From NCBI GenBank assembly GCA_021325575.1, contig JAJPGW010000012.1, positions 124,001 through 188,000 of the forward strand: a DNA stretch of 64,000 nt, in the 5' to 3' direction. Source of the stretch: Gammaproteobacteria bacterium. Its GTDB lineage: Bacteria > Pseudomonadota > Gammaproteobacteria > DSM-16500. The notes below the pieces were generated by a model, which saw only the letters and a list, made by a program, of their open reading frames with translations, made no database searches and was not told the DNA's origin. Shown piece after piece: positions 1-8,993 of the stretch (within the stretch, counting starts at the first letter, position 1; each line of letters starts with the position of its first letter). Made by a program: the position numbers and the translations under genes.

Positions 1-26
1 AAGTGAATTAAAATGAGGGTATTAAT

Positions 27-794
27 ATGAAAGAATTGTTTTCAGTACAAAATAAAACTGCACTCATCACCGGCGCTTCCTCTGGAATTGGCAAACATTT
101 TGCACGCACGCTTGCAAAACATGGTGCGAATGTTATTTTAATCGGTCGCAATCAAAATCGACTGAATGAAGTTGCAAACGAATGCGAAAAATATAAAGTT
201 AAAACACTGACTATTTCTGCTGATGTAAAAGACTCTTCGGATGTCGCAAAAATTATTTCAGAAAGTCAAAAAACTTTTTCAACGCTCGATATTGCTATTA
301 ATTCAGCTGGTATTGGTTTGCGTGTACCCGTCATGGAGACAGAAGAAAAACAATGGGATGATGTACTCGACATCAATTTAAAAGGGACATTTTTAGTTGC
401 GCAAGCGGCTGCGAAATGGATGATCTCAACTAAAACACCCGGCAAAATTATCAATGTTTCATCGGCTGCTGCTTTTCATATTTCCAATACTCGTGTTGCC
501 TACTCTGCTTCAAAAATTGGCGTTGAGAGTATCACGCGCACCATGGCATTGGATTTAGCGCAACATAAAATTTCTGTCAACTGCATCTCGCCCGGATTTT
601 TTGTAACGGATTTAACTGAAAATTATTTAAAAACTGAAATTGGCAAACAGGAAATCACTGGTGTACCTATGCAACGCGCAGCATCCGTGCAAGAACTAGA
701 GGGCACTTTGTTGCTTCTTGCCTCCAATGCATCGAGTTATATCACTGGATCTATTTTGCATGTTGATGGTGGTTTTTCAGTTAATAAAGTTTAA
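27..794 (+). CDS. Short-chain dehydrogenase/reductase (FabG-like SDR)
   Basis: Classical SDR oxidoreductase of 255 residues, the usual length. Seen: nucleotide-binding TGASSGIG (residues 15-22), NSAG (92-95), Asn117, and the catalytic set Ser145/146, Tyr159 and Lys163 in the YSASK motif. The C-terminus carries the SDR signature ITGSILHVDGG. These residues indicate an active NAD(P)(H)-dependent alcohol/ketone oxidoreductase in the cytosol. The substrate cannot be read from sequence; 3-oxoacyl-ACP reductase-like and gluconate 5-dehydrogenase-like members look alike. A GAGGG ribosome site lies 7 bases before the ATG. It stands alone; the next gene on the same strand follows after about 100 bases without an obvious terminator. 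Confidence 0.85.
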   Translation: MKELFSVQNKTALITGASSGIGKHFARTLAKHGANVILIGRNQNRLNEVANECEKYKVKTLTISADVKDSSDVAKIISESQKTFSTLDIAINSAGIGLRVPVMETEEKQWDDVLDINLKGTFLVAQAAAKWMISTKTPGKIINVSSAAAFHISNTRVAYSASKIGVESITRTMALDLAQHKISVNCISPGFFVTDLTENYLKTEIGKQEITGVPMQRAASVQELEGTLLLLASNASSYITGSILHVDGGFSVNKV

Positions 795-899
795 CGATCG
801 TTGCTAAGTCCTTGAAAGACTGAAAATTGTTTAATTTGAATTGAATACTTTTATCTTTTACACTACTAATCAATATTATTGATAAAATATACAGTTCTC

Positions 900-1952
900 A
901 TGCAACAAAGACCTGCGGAAAACAAACTACCACAAAACCCACCTCAAACTCATGTAAAGCTAAAAGCATTACTAGGATCTACGCTTTCGCCCACATCTCA
1001 TAGAATAAAAGTCAAAGGCCCAACCGGCATCGTTCGCGAGTTAACGACAGCTGAATTTAATCAAGAATTTGGCGTAAATTTAGCGTTTGGAATATTTTAT
1101 CAAGAACAGGATGAAAGACTTCTCAATACATCATTGAGAGGATTAAAAGACACACCCGACGCCGCGAAAGTCAGAAATTTTTTAAATAATCCCAAACATT
1201 ATTTTGATGTGCAATACATGACGACCAAAATGGGTTACGGTCTAGTAGCTAATCAAGATATTCCTGAAGGAACTGTTGTTGGTATTTACAGCGGTGAATT
1301 AGTCGATAACCCAGATACTTCTATCGAAACCCTGAATGAACGGGCTTATGACATGGGTTATGTCGGTAATTTTAATCTACGCGCCAATAAAACGGCTGGT
1401 CTTGAGCGATTTGCACCGCACTGTCCAAGTTATACAGATGTGGTATTTGGCACGAAGCTCGATAAGACCATAGAACTCGATAAAGTAGTAACAGCCAACA
1501 TGAATTATCCGTTGGCAATTGTGGATGGCAAGCCTATTCGCTACTACGTTACAACAGAAGCCATTAAAAAGGGCGATTTTTGCCGAATTAATTATGGAAT
1601 GGGTTACTGGACGCGTCGTGGAAAACCTGATTTATTAGTGCGTGGTCTAAATAGTTATAAAATTGCAGCGTATTCTTCAGCAAAAGATAAATATTTTTTC
1701 ACGAATGAAAATATCAGTTATCCCGCTGAAGAGAGAAAAGAAGAGAAAATCCAAGGTGAAGTAAAAAAACCTGAGACGCCTGCACCCAAGGTTGTCAGAT
1801 TAAGCACTCCTCCGGTTATAAAACCTGTTCAGATGCCACCTTCTTCCTATCGGCCCAATTTTCATGTGATGGAACCTTTTGCAAGATCATTGCGACAACC
1901 AATCGTCCGCCAAGAATCAACAAAAAGACCGCGAATAATCGCCGCGTTTTAA
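900..1952 (+). CDS. SET-domain protein, putative lysine methyltransferase effector
   Basis: Protein of 350 residues with a central SET domain (about residues 103-236): the N-terminal half has MGYGLVANQDIPEGTVVGIYSGE and the C-terminal half ends in IKKGDFCRINYGMGYW, matching the SET pattern in which a late tyrosine-containing YG.GYW follows an acidic/Lys-Gly turn. The usual NHxC..N stretch reads ANMNYPL, so the site is divergent. The tail is Pro/Glu/Lys-rich and ends in TKRPR, a possible monopartite nuclear signal. SET proteins methylate protein lysines with S-adenosylmethionine; Legionella RomA/LegAS4 modify host histones, which suggests but does not prove an exported role. An in-frame TTG lies at 879, but the ATG at 900 is the more likely start; neither has a strong ribosome site. 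Confidence 0.7.
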   Translation: MQQRPAENKLPQNPPQTHVKLKALLGSTLSPTSHRIKVKGPTGIVRELTTAEFNQEFGVNLAFGIFYQEQDERLLNTSLRGLKDTPDAAKVRNFLNNPKHYFDVQYMTTKMGYGLVANQDIPEGTVVGIYSGELVDNPDTSIETLNERAYDMGYVGNFNLRANKTAGLERFAPHCPSYTDVVFGTKLDKTIELDKVVTANMNYPLAIVDGKPIRYYVTTEAIKKGDFCRINYGMGYWTRRGKPDLLVRGLNSYKIAAYSSAKDKYFFTNENISYPAEERKEEKIQGEVKKPETPAPKVVRLSTPPVIKPVQMPPSSYRPNFHVMEPFARSLRQPIVRQESTKRPRIIAAF

Positions 1953-1957
1953 TTATT

Positions 1958-2656
1958 TTATATTCCAGTTAAATTTTTTATTTGCCTGCCATTAGCATCA
2001 AAGTTTGCAGGATCAAGCCAACGCTCAAACTTTTTCTTTAATTCAGGCCATTCACTATCGATAATTGAAAACCAAGCGGTATCTCGATTGCGATTCTTGA
2101 TTACCAAATGCTGTCTGAAGACACCTTCAAATTTAAAACCAAGACGAACCGCAGCTTTTTTGGAAGGTTCATTATAGGTATGACACTTCCATTCATAACG
2201 ACGATAGCCTAAATCGTCAAAAATATGTCGCATCATAAGATACATCGCTTCAGTTGCAGCCGGTGTGCGTTGCAACAATTTTGAAAAATGTAAGTGCCCG
2301 ATTTCAATACTGCCGTGGTCTGGATTAATGCGAAGAAACCCAGCAACTCCAACCAAAATATTTTCAGCATTAAAAATAACGTACAACTGATTATCCGGTA
2401 TTGCATCCGTTTGTTGAATCCATTCCGAAAATGCTTCACACGATTTGAATGGACCGTAGGGTAAATAAGTCCACGAATCGCCTAGATTTTCGAATGCCAA
2501 ATTATTAAATAAAGCTTCTGCATGCAAATTGGGATTGATGGGTTCGACTCGACAAAAACGTCCTTGTAAAATAATGCGCGGTGGTTCAGACACTTTATTC
2601 CAATTTGGAACAGAAAAACCGACCAACTGATTAAATTCATTTTTTTCTTGCATCAT
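1958..2656 (-). CDS. GNAT-family N-acetyltransferase (RimJ/RimL type)
   Basis: Acetyl-CoA-dependent N-acetyltransferase of the RimJ/RimL-like GNAT group. Seen: the typical opening of a ligand-facing strand (RVEPINPNLHAEALF), a Trp/Tyr-rich substrate region, the GVAGFLRINPDHGSIEIGHLHF core strands, and the YRRYEWKCHTYNEPSKKAA helix with its N.PS..AA pattern near the acetyl-CoA site. About 232 residues. The reading frame is open back to 2683, but that start overlaps csaA by 20 bases; a GAGAG sequence sits 7 bases before the second of two adjacent ATGs, so 2656 is chosen. It is the last gene of a leftward operon with csaA, a lipocalin-like gene and an ABC-F gene. The acceptor molecule is unknown. 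Confidence 0.8.
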   Translation of the reverse strand: MMQEKNEFNQLVGFSVPNWNKVSEPPRIILQGRFCRVEPINPNLHAEALFNNLAFENLGDSWTYLPYGPFKSCEAFSEWIQQTDAIPDNQLYVIFNAENILVGVAGFLRINPDHGSIEIGHLHFSKLLQRTPAATEAMYLMMRHIFDDLGYRRYEWKCHTYNEPSKKAAVRLGFKFEGVFRQHLVIKNRNRDTAWFSIIDSEWPELKKKFERWLDPANFDANGRQIKNLTGI

Positions 2657-2663
2657 GAAACTC

Positions 2664-2999
2664 TCAAAATAATTTTTTGCCATTTGGAACTTTCGGATCC
2701 ACTGTCAATAAACAAACGTAGTGATTATCATCAGGAAAACCAACGAGTAAAAATTCAGAAAGAAATCCGCCGATATTTTTAGTCCCTAAATTAACGCAAC
2801 CGACAACCTGTCGACCAATTAATGAATCCAAGGTATAATGATGCGTGATTTGCGCTGAAGTTTGTTTAATTCCAATCTCAGGTCCAAAATCGACCCAGAC
2901 TTTATAAGCCGGTTTTTTGGCTCGCGGAAATTCCAGCGCTTTGATGATAGTACCTGATCGGAAATCAACTTTTTCAAAATCATCGAAAGAAATAGACAT
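2664..2999 (-). CDS. csaA: CsaA-type tRNA-binding domain protein
   Basis: Free-standing tRNA-binding OB-fold domain of 111 residues, the normal size of CsaA. Seen: F..VD.RSGTI at residues 8-18, the FPRAKKPAYKVWVDFG segment and the GRQVVGCVNLGTKNIGGF loop, which are the conserved parts of the family shared with the C-terminus of methionyl-tRNA synthetase. CsaA proteins bind tRNA and have been described as secretion-linked chaperones; the exact role is unsettled. It lies in a tightly packed leftward operon: its start is next to the stop of the lipocalin-like gene and its end overlaps the open frame of the GNAT gene. Confidence 0.85.
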   Translation of the reverse strand: MSISFDDFEKVDFRSGTIIKALEFPRAKKPAYKVWVDFGPEIGIKQTSAQITHHYTLDSLIGRQVVGCVNLGTKNIGGFLSEFLLVGFPDDNHYVCLLTVDPKVPNGKKLF

Positions 3000-3000
3000 A

Positions 3001-3450
3001 TTACACCTTTTTTATTTTTTGCCATTTTAATCGGATTAGATGATGATCTTTATTGACTAACAAGATAATCTGATTTTTATTTTTTATGATAATTTTTCTT
3101 GTTAAATTTTTACCATAAAGTGATCCACTATCCGATGTAATGACTGAATGGATGACGTAATGCTGATTAAAGGAATATTTACCCATATAAAAAGTCATAT
3201 CTTTGTGGGAAAAACTCGGTATTTTTGAATGAGGAGTCTTCATGCAATTAATACCTGCGGCCATATAGCCTTCTGCCGTATAGATCAACAACCCTTTAGG
3301 GGATGCACAATCTGGGATCCAGTGGTCCGATTTCGTCTGTCGTTCGATTGAGAGTAATTTCCAAGTACCAGTAAGATTAAATGCATAAGTACATGGAATT
3401 AACATAAAAATCATGAGCAAAATGAAATTAAATTTCTTTAAAAGGTGCAT
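3001..3450 (-). CDS. Secreted lipocalin-like domain protein
   Basis: 149-residue protein with an N-terminal signal peptide (Lys at 5-6, hydrophobic core to about residue 20, CTYA-F cleavage region). The mature part begins with NLTGTWKLLSIERQT, the GTW...S pattern of the lipocalin-like (Lipocalin_5) family, followed by GLLIYTAEGYMAAGIN and beta-rich sequence with a basic C-terminus. Likely a periplasmic or exported small-ligand binding barrel; the ligand is not predictable. The start lies 23 bases inside the 3' end of the upstream ABC-F gene, so translation is probably coupled. No convincing separate ribosome site is seen, leaving the start uncertain. Confidence 0.65.
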   Translation of the reverse strand: MHLLKKFNFILLMIFMLIPCTYAFNLTGTWKLLSIERQTKSDHWIPDCASPKGLLIYTAEGYMAAGINCMKTPHSKIPSFSHKDMTFYMGKYSFNQHYVIHSVITSDSGSLYGKNLTRKIIIKNKNQIILLVNKDHHLIRLKWQKIKKV

Positions 3451-5035
3451 AAATAATTTTTTCTATCCCAATATTTTGTAAAAATGCTTGATCATGAGAA
3501 ATCACAATCATAGCGCCCTGGAAACATTTTAAAATATTTTCAATAATTTCGATACTCTGAATATCTAAATGATTGGTTGGTTCATCCAAAATTAACAGTT
3601 GCGGTGGTTTTTTGGACATTAAAACAGCGGCCAACGTTGCACGTATTTTTTCTCCGCCACTTAAGTTTTTATATAGCTTCAATACGTCGGTATTTTTAAA
3701 TAAAAAAGCGGCAAGATGTTGGTACGCATTATTTTGGGTCGAGTCAGGATTTAAAATTAAAAAATTATCTAAAATCGATATATCAGGATCCAGGAGATCA
3801 GAATTCTGATCAAGATAGCTGATTCTGTCAGTCCCTCGGTAAATTTTTCCAGATTGCGGAATTAATTGGTTTAATATTAATTTAATGAGAGTGGATTTTC
3901 CGGAACCATTATCCCCTACCAGTGCAATATGAGCGGGACCAAATATTTTCATTGAAAACTGATTGATAATGGCAGGCAAATCAGGGTAAGAAAACGATAC
4001 GGTATCCAATTCAATAACAAGCTTACCATTTGGTACCTTTGTTTCCGGCAATTTAACATGGATTTCATCGCGGATTTCCATTTTTTCTTTAGCCGATTTT
4101 AGTTCGGTTTCTGCTTCCTCAAGCATTCGCTCTTCTTTTATCAATAACTTGCTTTGGGTGCGCTCACTTCTTCCTTTTTTTGAATTAGCACCCATTTTAT
4201 CAATGCTGCCGCTTTTTCTGAGGGCTCGACCATAAGATTGTTTTTGTTCATGCTTTTCACGTGAGGATTGTATAGATGTTTTATTTGAATTTAAAAGTTT
4301 TTTTGCATCTTCTAATTGTCTAGCTAAAGCATTATCTTCAATTAATTTTTGTTCGAGATAAAAATCATAATTTCCGCCATAACTTTTGGCGCCAAGCGAA
4401 TTTAATTCCGTAATTTCATCCATTAGATTAAGTAATGTTCGATCGTGACTTACTATTATTAAGCCTTTTTTCCAGGTTTTAATTGCTTCGTATAATTTTT
4501 TTCGCGCAGATAAATCTAGATGATTCGTAGGCTCATCCAATAATAAAAAATCTGAATTAGCAAAAAATGCGCGAGCCAATAAGACTCGCGTTAATTCGCC
4601 ACCGCTTAATGAAGCAATCGTGCGATTTAATGGTATATGACCCAGACTAAAAATGTCCAATGCAGTACGCAAACGATCCAGAATATCCCATTCATCATTT
4701 AGAATACTATAATCGGTATCGTCAGTACTTCCGGCTGATATTCGCTGCAGAGCTTGCAGTTTTTCTTCTGAGCCCATTACGGCTGCCAAGGTATTATCAA
4801 TCGGAAAATCCGGATTCTGGGGCACGTAAGCAATCGATCCAGTAACATGGATAGTTCCAGATTGCAGGGGAATTTCGCCAGTAATCAACTTTAAAAGTGT
4901 GGATTTTCCAACGCCATTCCTTCCAACCAGACCGATTTTACGCTGCAAAAAGGCAAGCGACAGCTGATTAAATAAAACCTTTTCAGATGGCAGTTGATAA
5001 TGAATAGAATGAGTAAGGATTTGAGGTTGCGACAT
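3428..5035 (-). CDS. ABC-F family ATPase (ribosome-associated)
   Basis: 535-residue soluble protein with two ABC ATPase domains and no membrane segment, the ABC-F layout. Domain 1 has GRNGVGKS (Walker A), LSGGELTRVLLARA (signature) and LLLDEPTNHLD (Walker B); domain 2 has GDNGSGKS, LSGGEKIRATLA and LILDEPTNHLD. Between them lies a charged, helical linker (about residues 230-325, rich in Lys/Glu), the part that reaches into the ribosome in this family. ABC-F proteins act on stalled or antibiotic-bound ribosomes. The subgroup (Uup/YheS/EttA-like versus resistance type) cannot be assigned safely. First gene of the leftward operon; GGAAA precedes the ATG by 8 bases. Confidence 0.88.
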   Translation of the reverse strand: MSQPQILTHSIHYQLPSEKVLFNQLSLAFLQRKIGLVGRNGVGKSTLLKLITGEIPLQSGTIHVTGSIAYVPQNPDFPIDNTLAAVMGSEEKLQALQRISAGSTDDTDYSILNDEWDILDRLRTALDIFSLGHIPLNRTIASLSGGELTRVLLARAFFANSDFLLLDEPTNHLDLSARKKLYEAIKTWKKGLIIVSHDRTLLNLMDEITELNSLGAKSYGGNYDFYLEQKLIEDNALARQLEDAKKLLNSNKTSIQSSREKHEQKQSYGRALRKSGSIDKMGANSKKGRSERTQSKLLIKEERMLEEAETELKSAKEKMEIRDEIHVKLPETKVPNGKLVIELDTVSFSYPDLPAIINQFSMKIFGPAHIALVGDNGSGKSTLIKLILNQLIPQSGKIYRGTDRISYLDQNSDLLDPDISILDNFLILNPDSTQNNAYQHLAAFLFKNTDVLKLYKNLSGGEKIRATLAAVLMSKKPPQLLILDEPTNHLDIQSIEIIENILKCFQGAMIVISHDQAFLQNIGIEKIIYAPFKEI

Positions 5036-5160
5036 AGTAATATTTCCAATGAGTTATGAATAAGGATCGATTATGGAAATTTACTTGCGCATGGATTGTA
5101 GCTACCTCGAGAAATTTTATGAACTGTAATTATATATTGTTCGCGCAATAATGTCACGTA

Positions 5161-5184
5161 GAAGTCATCCTGAGCGATGACAAG
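5161..5184. repeat. Decayed half of the GTCATCCTGAGCGA repeat family
   Basis: GTCATCCTGAGCGA at about 5164-5177 is identical to the arm start of the two intact palindromes at 48552 and 61299, but here the partner arm is missing and only TGATGAC follows at once. It looks like a truncated or rearranged copy in the 263-base gap between the ABC-F gene and the ankyrin gene. Confidence 0.5.
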
Positions 5185-5236
5185 AAAGCCATGGCATACA
5201 GGAAAACTATTCTAAAATACAGTGGCTTAGCATTCT

Positions 5237-5270
5237 CTTAAGCCATTCTTAAGCTTAATTAAGTTAAAAT
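5237..5270 (+). promoter_or_regulatory. PmrA-box-like tandem element and -10 for the ankyrin gene
   Basis: CTTAAG-CCATT-CTTAAG at 5237-5253, followed after 11 bases by TAAAAT (5265-5270). The two half-sites are perfect and 11 bases apart, one helical turn, as in the PmrA response-regulator sites of Legionella and Coxiella effector genes. The -35 position falls in the tandem repeat, as expected for activator-dependent promoters. The gene start is about 29 bases past the -10. Confidence 0.65.
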
Positions 5271-5298
5271 AATTTCCCTATTTTTTAAAGCAGAATAT

Positions 5299-7419
5299 AT
5301 GTTTAGCCAAGCCAAAGAACTCCAGCAGTTCATGACTCAGGTGGAAGCAAAAGATGCTACCGCCGCATTAAAATTATTAACGCCTGAATTGCTGACCCAA
5401 GTAACCAATTCCGGCGAAACTCTGGTACACCTTGTCGCCAAATGCCTGGATCAAGATCTATTTTCAGAAGTCTGCTCTTTTGTAGTTAAACACAAACCTG
5501 AAATTTTAAATAAACCGGATCTAGCTGGAAATACACCGTTACACGTAGTTTGTGGAAATAACAAATTTTCAGCAGTCAAATGTTTACTTACGAATTTAGG
5601 CGCTAAAGCCGATGATGCTGCTAAAACGGTTAATAATGTCGGAATACTTCCCATCGAACGGGTTGACCAAAATCCATTACAAACCGAAGCTGATCAAATA
5701 CGAAAAGAACTGGTTACTCACATGGAGCGTCATCACTTACCTCCTATGTCTCATCAAATTAATGTATATGAGGTCTTACAAGAATATCCCGATGAACGCA
5801 AAAAAATTCCGGCTTTCGAACACGCGGTGAGAACACTTGTTAAAGCGATGAATTCGGTACCGCCCACATTTTCATCAACCCATCCACGTTCAGCTCTTGT
5901 TGATAAAGAAACTAATCCTGTTCAAAAAACAGTTGCGCATCAGAAAATTGAAGAGTTGCGCTATAAAATCAACTCGGATGCTCACAAATTTTATTCTGAA
6001 TATGAAGTTGAAACACAATCCTTACACGATTTAACCGATAAAAATCTTGTTGAAATCGCCAAGTTAGATGATAAGCGATTAAAACAAACCATCGAATCGG
6101 CTAATGAAGATTTTACCAAACCACTTGATTTGGGTAATTGTGATGAACAAGCCATCAAAGTCATTGTAAAAATACATGAACTTGATCCCAATTTATATGC
6201 AGAAAAATTATATTTTAAATTGGGCGATCATACGATAGTTGCTATAACGATTCCTGATCCAGAAAACCCCGATGCGCCTTTTATCATCTTTGGTGATTAT
6301 TTTAAAAAAGTTGTATGCACAGTACGCAATTATCAAATGAAATTGGGATTTTATCGGAATTATGTGGATGAGGCCCATAAAATATATATTGATGTCTATG
6401 GACCCCTTAATCCTAACTATCACGTTTTGCTCCCAGAACGCATGTTGGGCAACCCCTATTGTTTTTTTTCAAATGTAGGTATTCTCATCAAATTCAATTT
6501 AGCGGAACGAAAACGGTTTTTTCTCGCAAAAGATAAGGCGGGAAATACTGAAATGCATGAAATTGCGAAACTTGGCGAACAGCTTAGAATTAAAATCTAT
6601 GTTAAATTTATTAATGAATTTAAGGATCCTGATCTTAAGAAAAAAATATTACTGACCGAAAACAATGCTGGATTAACACCGCTGGATTCTTCTACTGTTT
6701 CATTTCGTGAACCCAGTATTAAATTCTTATTTGATGAATATTTAAAGTTATTTGCCGATTTAATGGAATTTTTCAATTTTTTACTTAGAAAGAAATATCA
6801 ATTTTTTCGAGCAGCTTGTGATGCTAATAATGTTAATGGAATTAATGTTGCATGGTTTTATTTTGCCAAATTTCAAGATTTAATTATCCAAGCATTGCAA
6901 AGCTTACTCATCGAATTTATTCACGATGACGATCCCAATTCAATAAAGAAATTAGAATTTTTAGCGGGTTATAGTCAAGCATTATGGACGGACCAGACCA
7001 AATTGGCGTTGAAAACGAAATTTCTTGCAACATCGCCAGAGCATCCAAAGCATAAAATAATGTGGGAAATGTGTAAACTTAGAGTCTGCATGCTTCCTGA
7101 GGCACAACATGAATTATTATCGGTGCATCCTTGCTATCTTGGATTATTTCAATTGCATGATGAATTATCACAGATTAAAGCAGCTGAATTTAAGGCTTCT
7201 CAAAAACCCGGTTTATTTAAGCCATCATTTTTCCAAAAAAAGAGACAACTTTGTCTCAAAGATTTTCCTGATACTCTTATTTTTGATGATGATTTAGTAC
7301 CCAATATTTCTCTGGAAAAAATGCGTAAAAAGAAAGAATTTCTGCAGCCGACCGAACCGCTGGTTGATTCATTTACTGGAGTTGCAGGACTGGCGCTTGC
7401 TGTAGCACAGTGTTCATAA
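5299..7419 (+). CDS. Ankyrin-repeat protein, putative Dot/Icm effector
   Basis: 706-residue protein without signal peptide or transmembrane segment. N-terminal ankyrin-type repeats are visible at about residues 37-115: GETLVHLVAKCLDQDLFSEV, then AGNTPLHVVCGNNKFSAVKCLL, a canonical G-TPLH repeat. A further degenerate pair occurs in the middle (KAGNTEMHEIAKLG; NNAGLTPLD). The rest is helical and charged, with no recognised catalytic motif. Ankyrin repeats mediate protein binding and are common in effectors of intracellular gammaproteobacteria. The PmrA-box-like promoter just upstream supports an effector role. No strong ribosome site precedes the ATG. Host target unknown. Confidence 0.7.
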   Translation: MFSQAKELQQFMTQVEAKDATAALKLLTPELLTQVTNSGETLVHLVAKCLDQDLFSEVCSFVVKHKPEILNKPDLAGNTPLHVVCGNNKFSAVKCLLTNLGAKADDAAKTVNNVGILPIERVDQNPLQTEADQIRKELVTHMERHHLPPMSHQINVYEVLQEYPDERKKIPAFEHAVRTLVKAMNSVPPTFSSTHPRSALVDKETNPVQKTVAHQKIEELRYKINSDAHKFYSEYEVETQSLHDLTDKNLVEIAKLDDKRLKQTIESANEDFTKPLDLGNCDEQAIKVIVKIHELDPNLYAEKLYFKLGDHTIVAITIPDPENPDAPFIIFGDYFKKVVCTVRNYQMKLGFYRNYVDEAHKIYIDVYGPLNPNYHVLLPERMLGNPYCFFSNVGILIKFNLAERKRFFLAKDKAGNTEMHEIAKLGEQLRIKIYVKFINEFKDPDLKKKILLTENNAGLTPLDSSTVSFREPSIKFLFDEYLKLFADLMEFFNFLLRKKYQFFRAACDANNVNGINVAWFYFAKFQDLIIQALQSLLIEFIHDDDPNSIKKLEFLAGYSQALWTDQTKLALKTKFLATSPEHPKHKIMWEMCKLRVCMLPEAQHELLSVHPCYLGLFQLHDELSQIKAAEFKASQKPGLFKPSFFQKKRQLCLKDFPDTLIFDDDLVPNISLEKMRKKKEFLQPTEPLVDSFTGVAGLALAVAQCS

Positions 7420-7432
7420 CTCAAAAATGAAT

Positions 7433-8326
7433 TTATTTACCACGATGTCCGGTACCGGTTAGCGTAGGTGGCGGCGGCAAAGTATCATCTGAATTCAAGG
7501 AAAGATCCAGTTTTAATGTATTATCTTGAACAGGCTCCACTTCATCTACCGACTTTCCTGTCGATTGAAAATCTTCGATAAAGGTAAATCCTGAAACGCC
7601 TGATTTTTCTTTTTTGTGTTCACCGGCTTCTGCTTTGAGATAAGCTTCATTACTTGCTTTGACCGCCATCTCATTCAATTGACCCTCTGATTTCAATTGT
7701 GCAATCCTCGCATCAATTTTATCGAAGTGTTGATTAATTCTTTGTAATTCGGGCAATGCACCATTGACCCACCCTATGCGAGGACAACCTTCAGCTAGCA
7801 AAAGACCGGTTTGCATCACGTTTTTTGCTTCTGGGTAGTCATTGTCTAAGTAAACTGTTTTTAATTTTTCTTCTAATGTAGCCTTCCCGCCTAAGCATCG
7901 TCCGATATGATTGGTTTTAGGTTCATCTTTGCAATCAAAATGCAGTTGATCAAATACCTCTTGATCCAATGCCATTTTTTCTTTAATTGTTTTAGCAATT
8001 TCATCTTTTAATCTGTGATCATTTCTTGAGACAAAATAGATATCATGCGTTTTGACTAATTTACTTAATTCAGTATTCCACTCTTTTGCCTCACCGATCA
8101 ATTCACGTTGATTAATAATGGCAACGATATCCTGTACGGATTGGATATGTTCCCTATTTTTTTCTATATCGGCTGAAATTTTTCCGTAGAAGACGGTCCC
8201 ATCAATATCAATTAAAATAGTGCCTTTTTTGGGCTCAGCTTTAGCATCTTTAGCATCGCCAATTTTAGCTTTTTTTGCAGGATTCTGGGCATCTGTATTA
8301 TCTTCGCCTGGGCGTTTGTTATGCAT
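7433..8326 (-). CDS. HAD-like protein with bipartite NLS-like N-terminus
   Basis: 297-residue protein. HAD motif I is seen as ILIDIDGTVFYG, with DxD at residues 40 and 42, so a phosphatase-type HAD fold is likely; FVSRND (about residue 100) would be motif II and TVYLDNDYPEA, near residue 165, could supply the acidic motif IV. Residues 4-21 read KR, a 12-residue spacer, then KKAK, the pattern of the classical bipartite nuclear signal of nucleoplasmin. The C-terminus is acidic with a PPPPTLTGTG end. GAGGATTTT precedes the ATG. Convergent with the ankyrin gene. A host-directed phosphatase is a reasonable inference, but the substrate and translocation are unproven. Confidence 0.6.
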   Translation of the reverse strand: MHNKRPGEDNTDAQNPAKKAKIGDAKDAKAEPKKGTILIDIDGTVFYGKISADIEKNREHIQSVQDIVAIINQRELIGEAKEWNTELSKLVKTHDIYFVSRNDHRLKDEIAKTIKEKMALDQEVFDQLHFDCKDEPKTNHIGRCLGGKATLEEKLKTVYLDNDYPEAKNVMQTGLLLAEGCPRIGWVNGALPELQRINQHFDKIDARIAQLKSEGQLNEMAVKASNEAYLKAEAGEHKKEKSGVSGFTFIEDFQSTGKSVDEVEPVQDNTLKLDLSLNSDDTLPPPPTLTGTGHRGK

Positions 8327-8477
8327 AAAATCCTCGTGATTATTTAAAATATTAGTTCTGTTTTAAGTGTAGCACATCGGTTAATTATTAATTATTCAAT
8401 ACAATCAATTGAATACTAGATTTGACCCTAGTCTTTACTACCCTTACAATGGCCCCTTTGATAAACGAGAGAAAAAC

Positions 8478-8993
8478 ATGAGTCACAATGTGCAAGTAGA
8501 TCATAATGACCCTTATGGCAAAGGGGTCGGTGTCATGGCCGCAGTTTTGGCGGTTTTTTTAAGTTTTTTTACGATTTGCGCGCACCGCTCGCATACGGAA
8601 TCAATTGTGACGCAAAATGCATCCAATGATCAATGGGCTTATTATCAAGCGAAACGAATTCGCGATTATCAATTACAAGTGAATATGGATTTGTTAGATG
8701 TGATTGGGGCATCCAATCCGAAAGCGACTGCGTTAATCAGTGATTATCGAATTCAACGCGATAAAAACAGCAAAAATCTCGAAAGCATTCGACAAACTGC
8801 CGAAGAAAAACTGCATGAAAGTGAGTTAGCACAGAAAAAAGCGCTACTCTTTGATTTAGCCGAAGGCGTCTTGGAAATTGCCCTCGTCATGAGCTCGCTT
8901 TATTTTATTTCGCGGAAAAAATTATTTCCGGTGCTCGGACTGATATTTGCGATTTCGGGCACCATTGTAGGCATTATTGGACTCTTTGCCTAA
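8478..8993 (+). CDS. DUF4337 family membrane protein
   Basis: 171-residue protein matching the DUF4337 family by its MSHNVQVDHNDPYGKGVGVMAAVLA-like opening and the NDQWAYYQAKRIRD segment. One transmembrane helix lies near residues 16-37 and two more at the C-terminus (about 120-170), with a helical region between them. Function of the family is unknown. The frame is open from a TTG at 8409, but the ATG at 8478 has GAGAG six bases upstream and matches the family N-terminus, so it is chosen. Its stop abuts the stop of the convergent KfrA-like gene. Confidence 0.8.
   Translation: MSHNVQVDHNDPYGKGVGVMAAVLAVFLSFFTICAHRSHTESIVTQNASNDQWAYYQAKRIRDYQLQVNMDLLDVIGASNPKATALISDYRIQRDKNSKNLESIRQTAEEKLHESELAQKKALLFDLAEGVLEIALVMSSLYFISRKKLFPVLGLIFAISGTIVGIIGLFA

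Noticed and set aside
830-846. TTTAAT-TTGAA-TTGAAT before the SET gene as a sixth PmrA-type box
   Set aside because: Second half-site is poor and no -10 lies at the fixed 10-11 base spacing; not counted with the five good sites.
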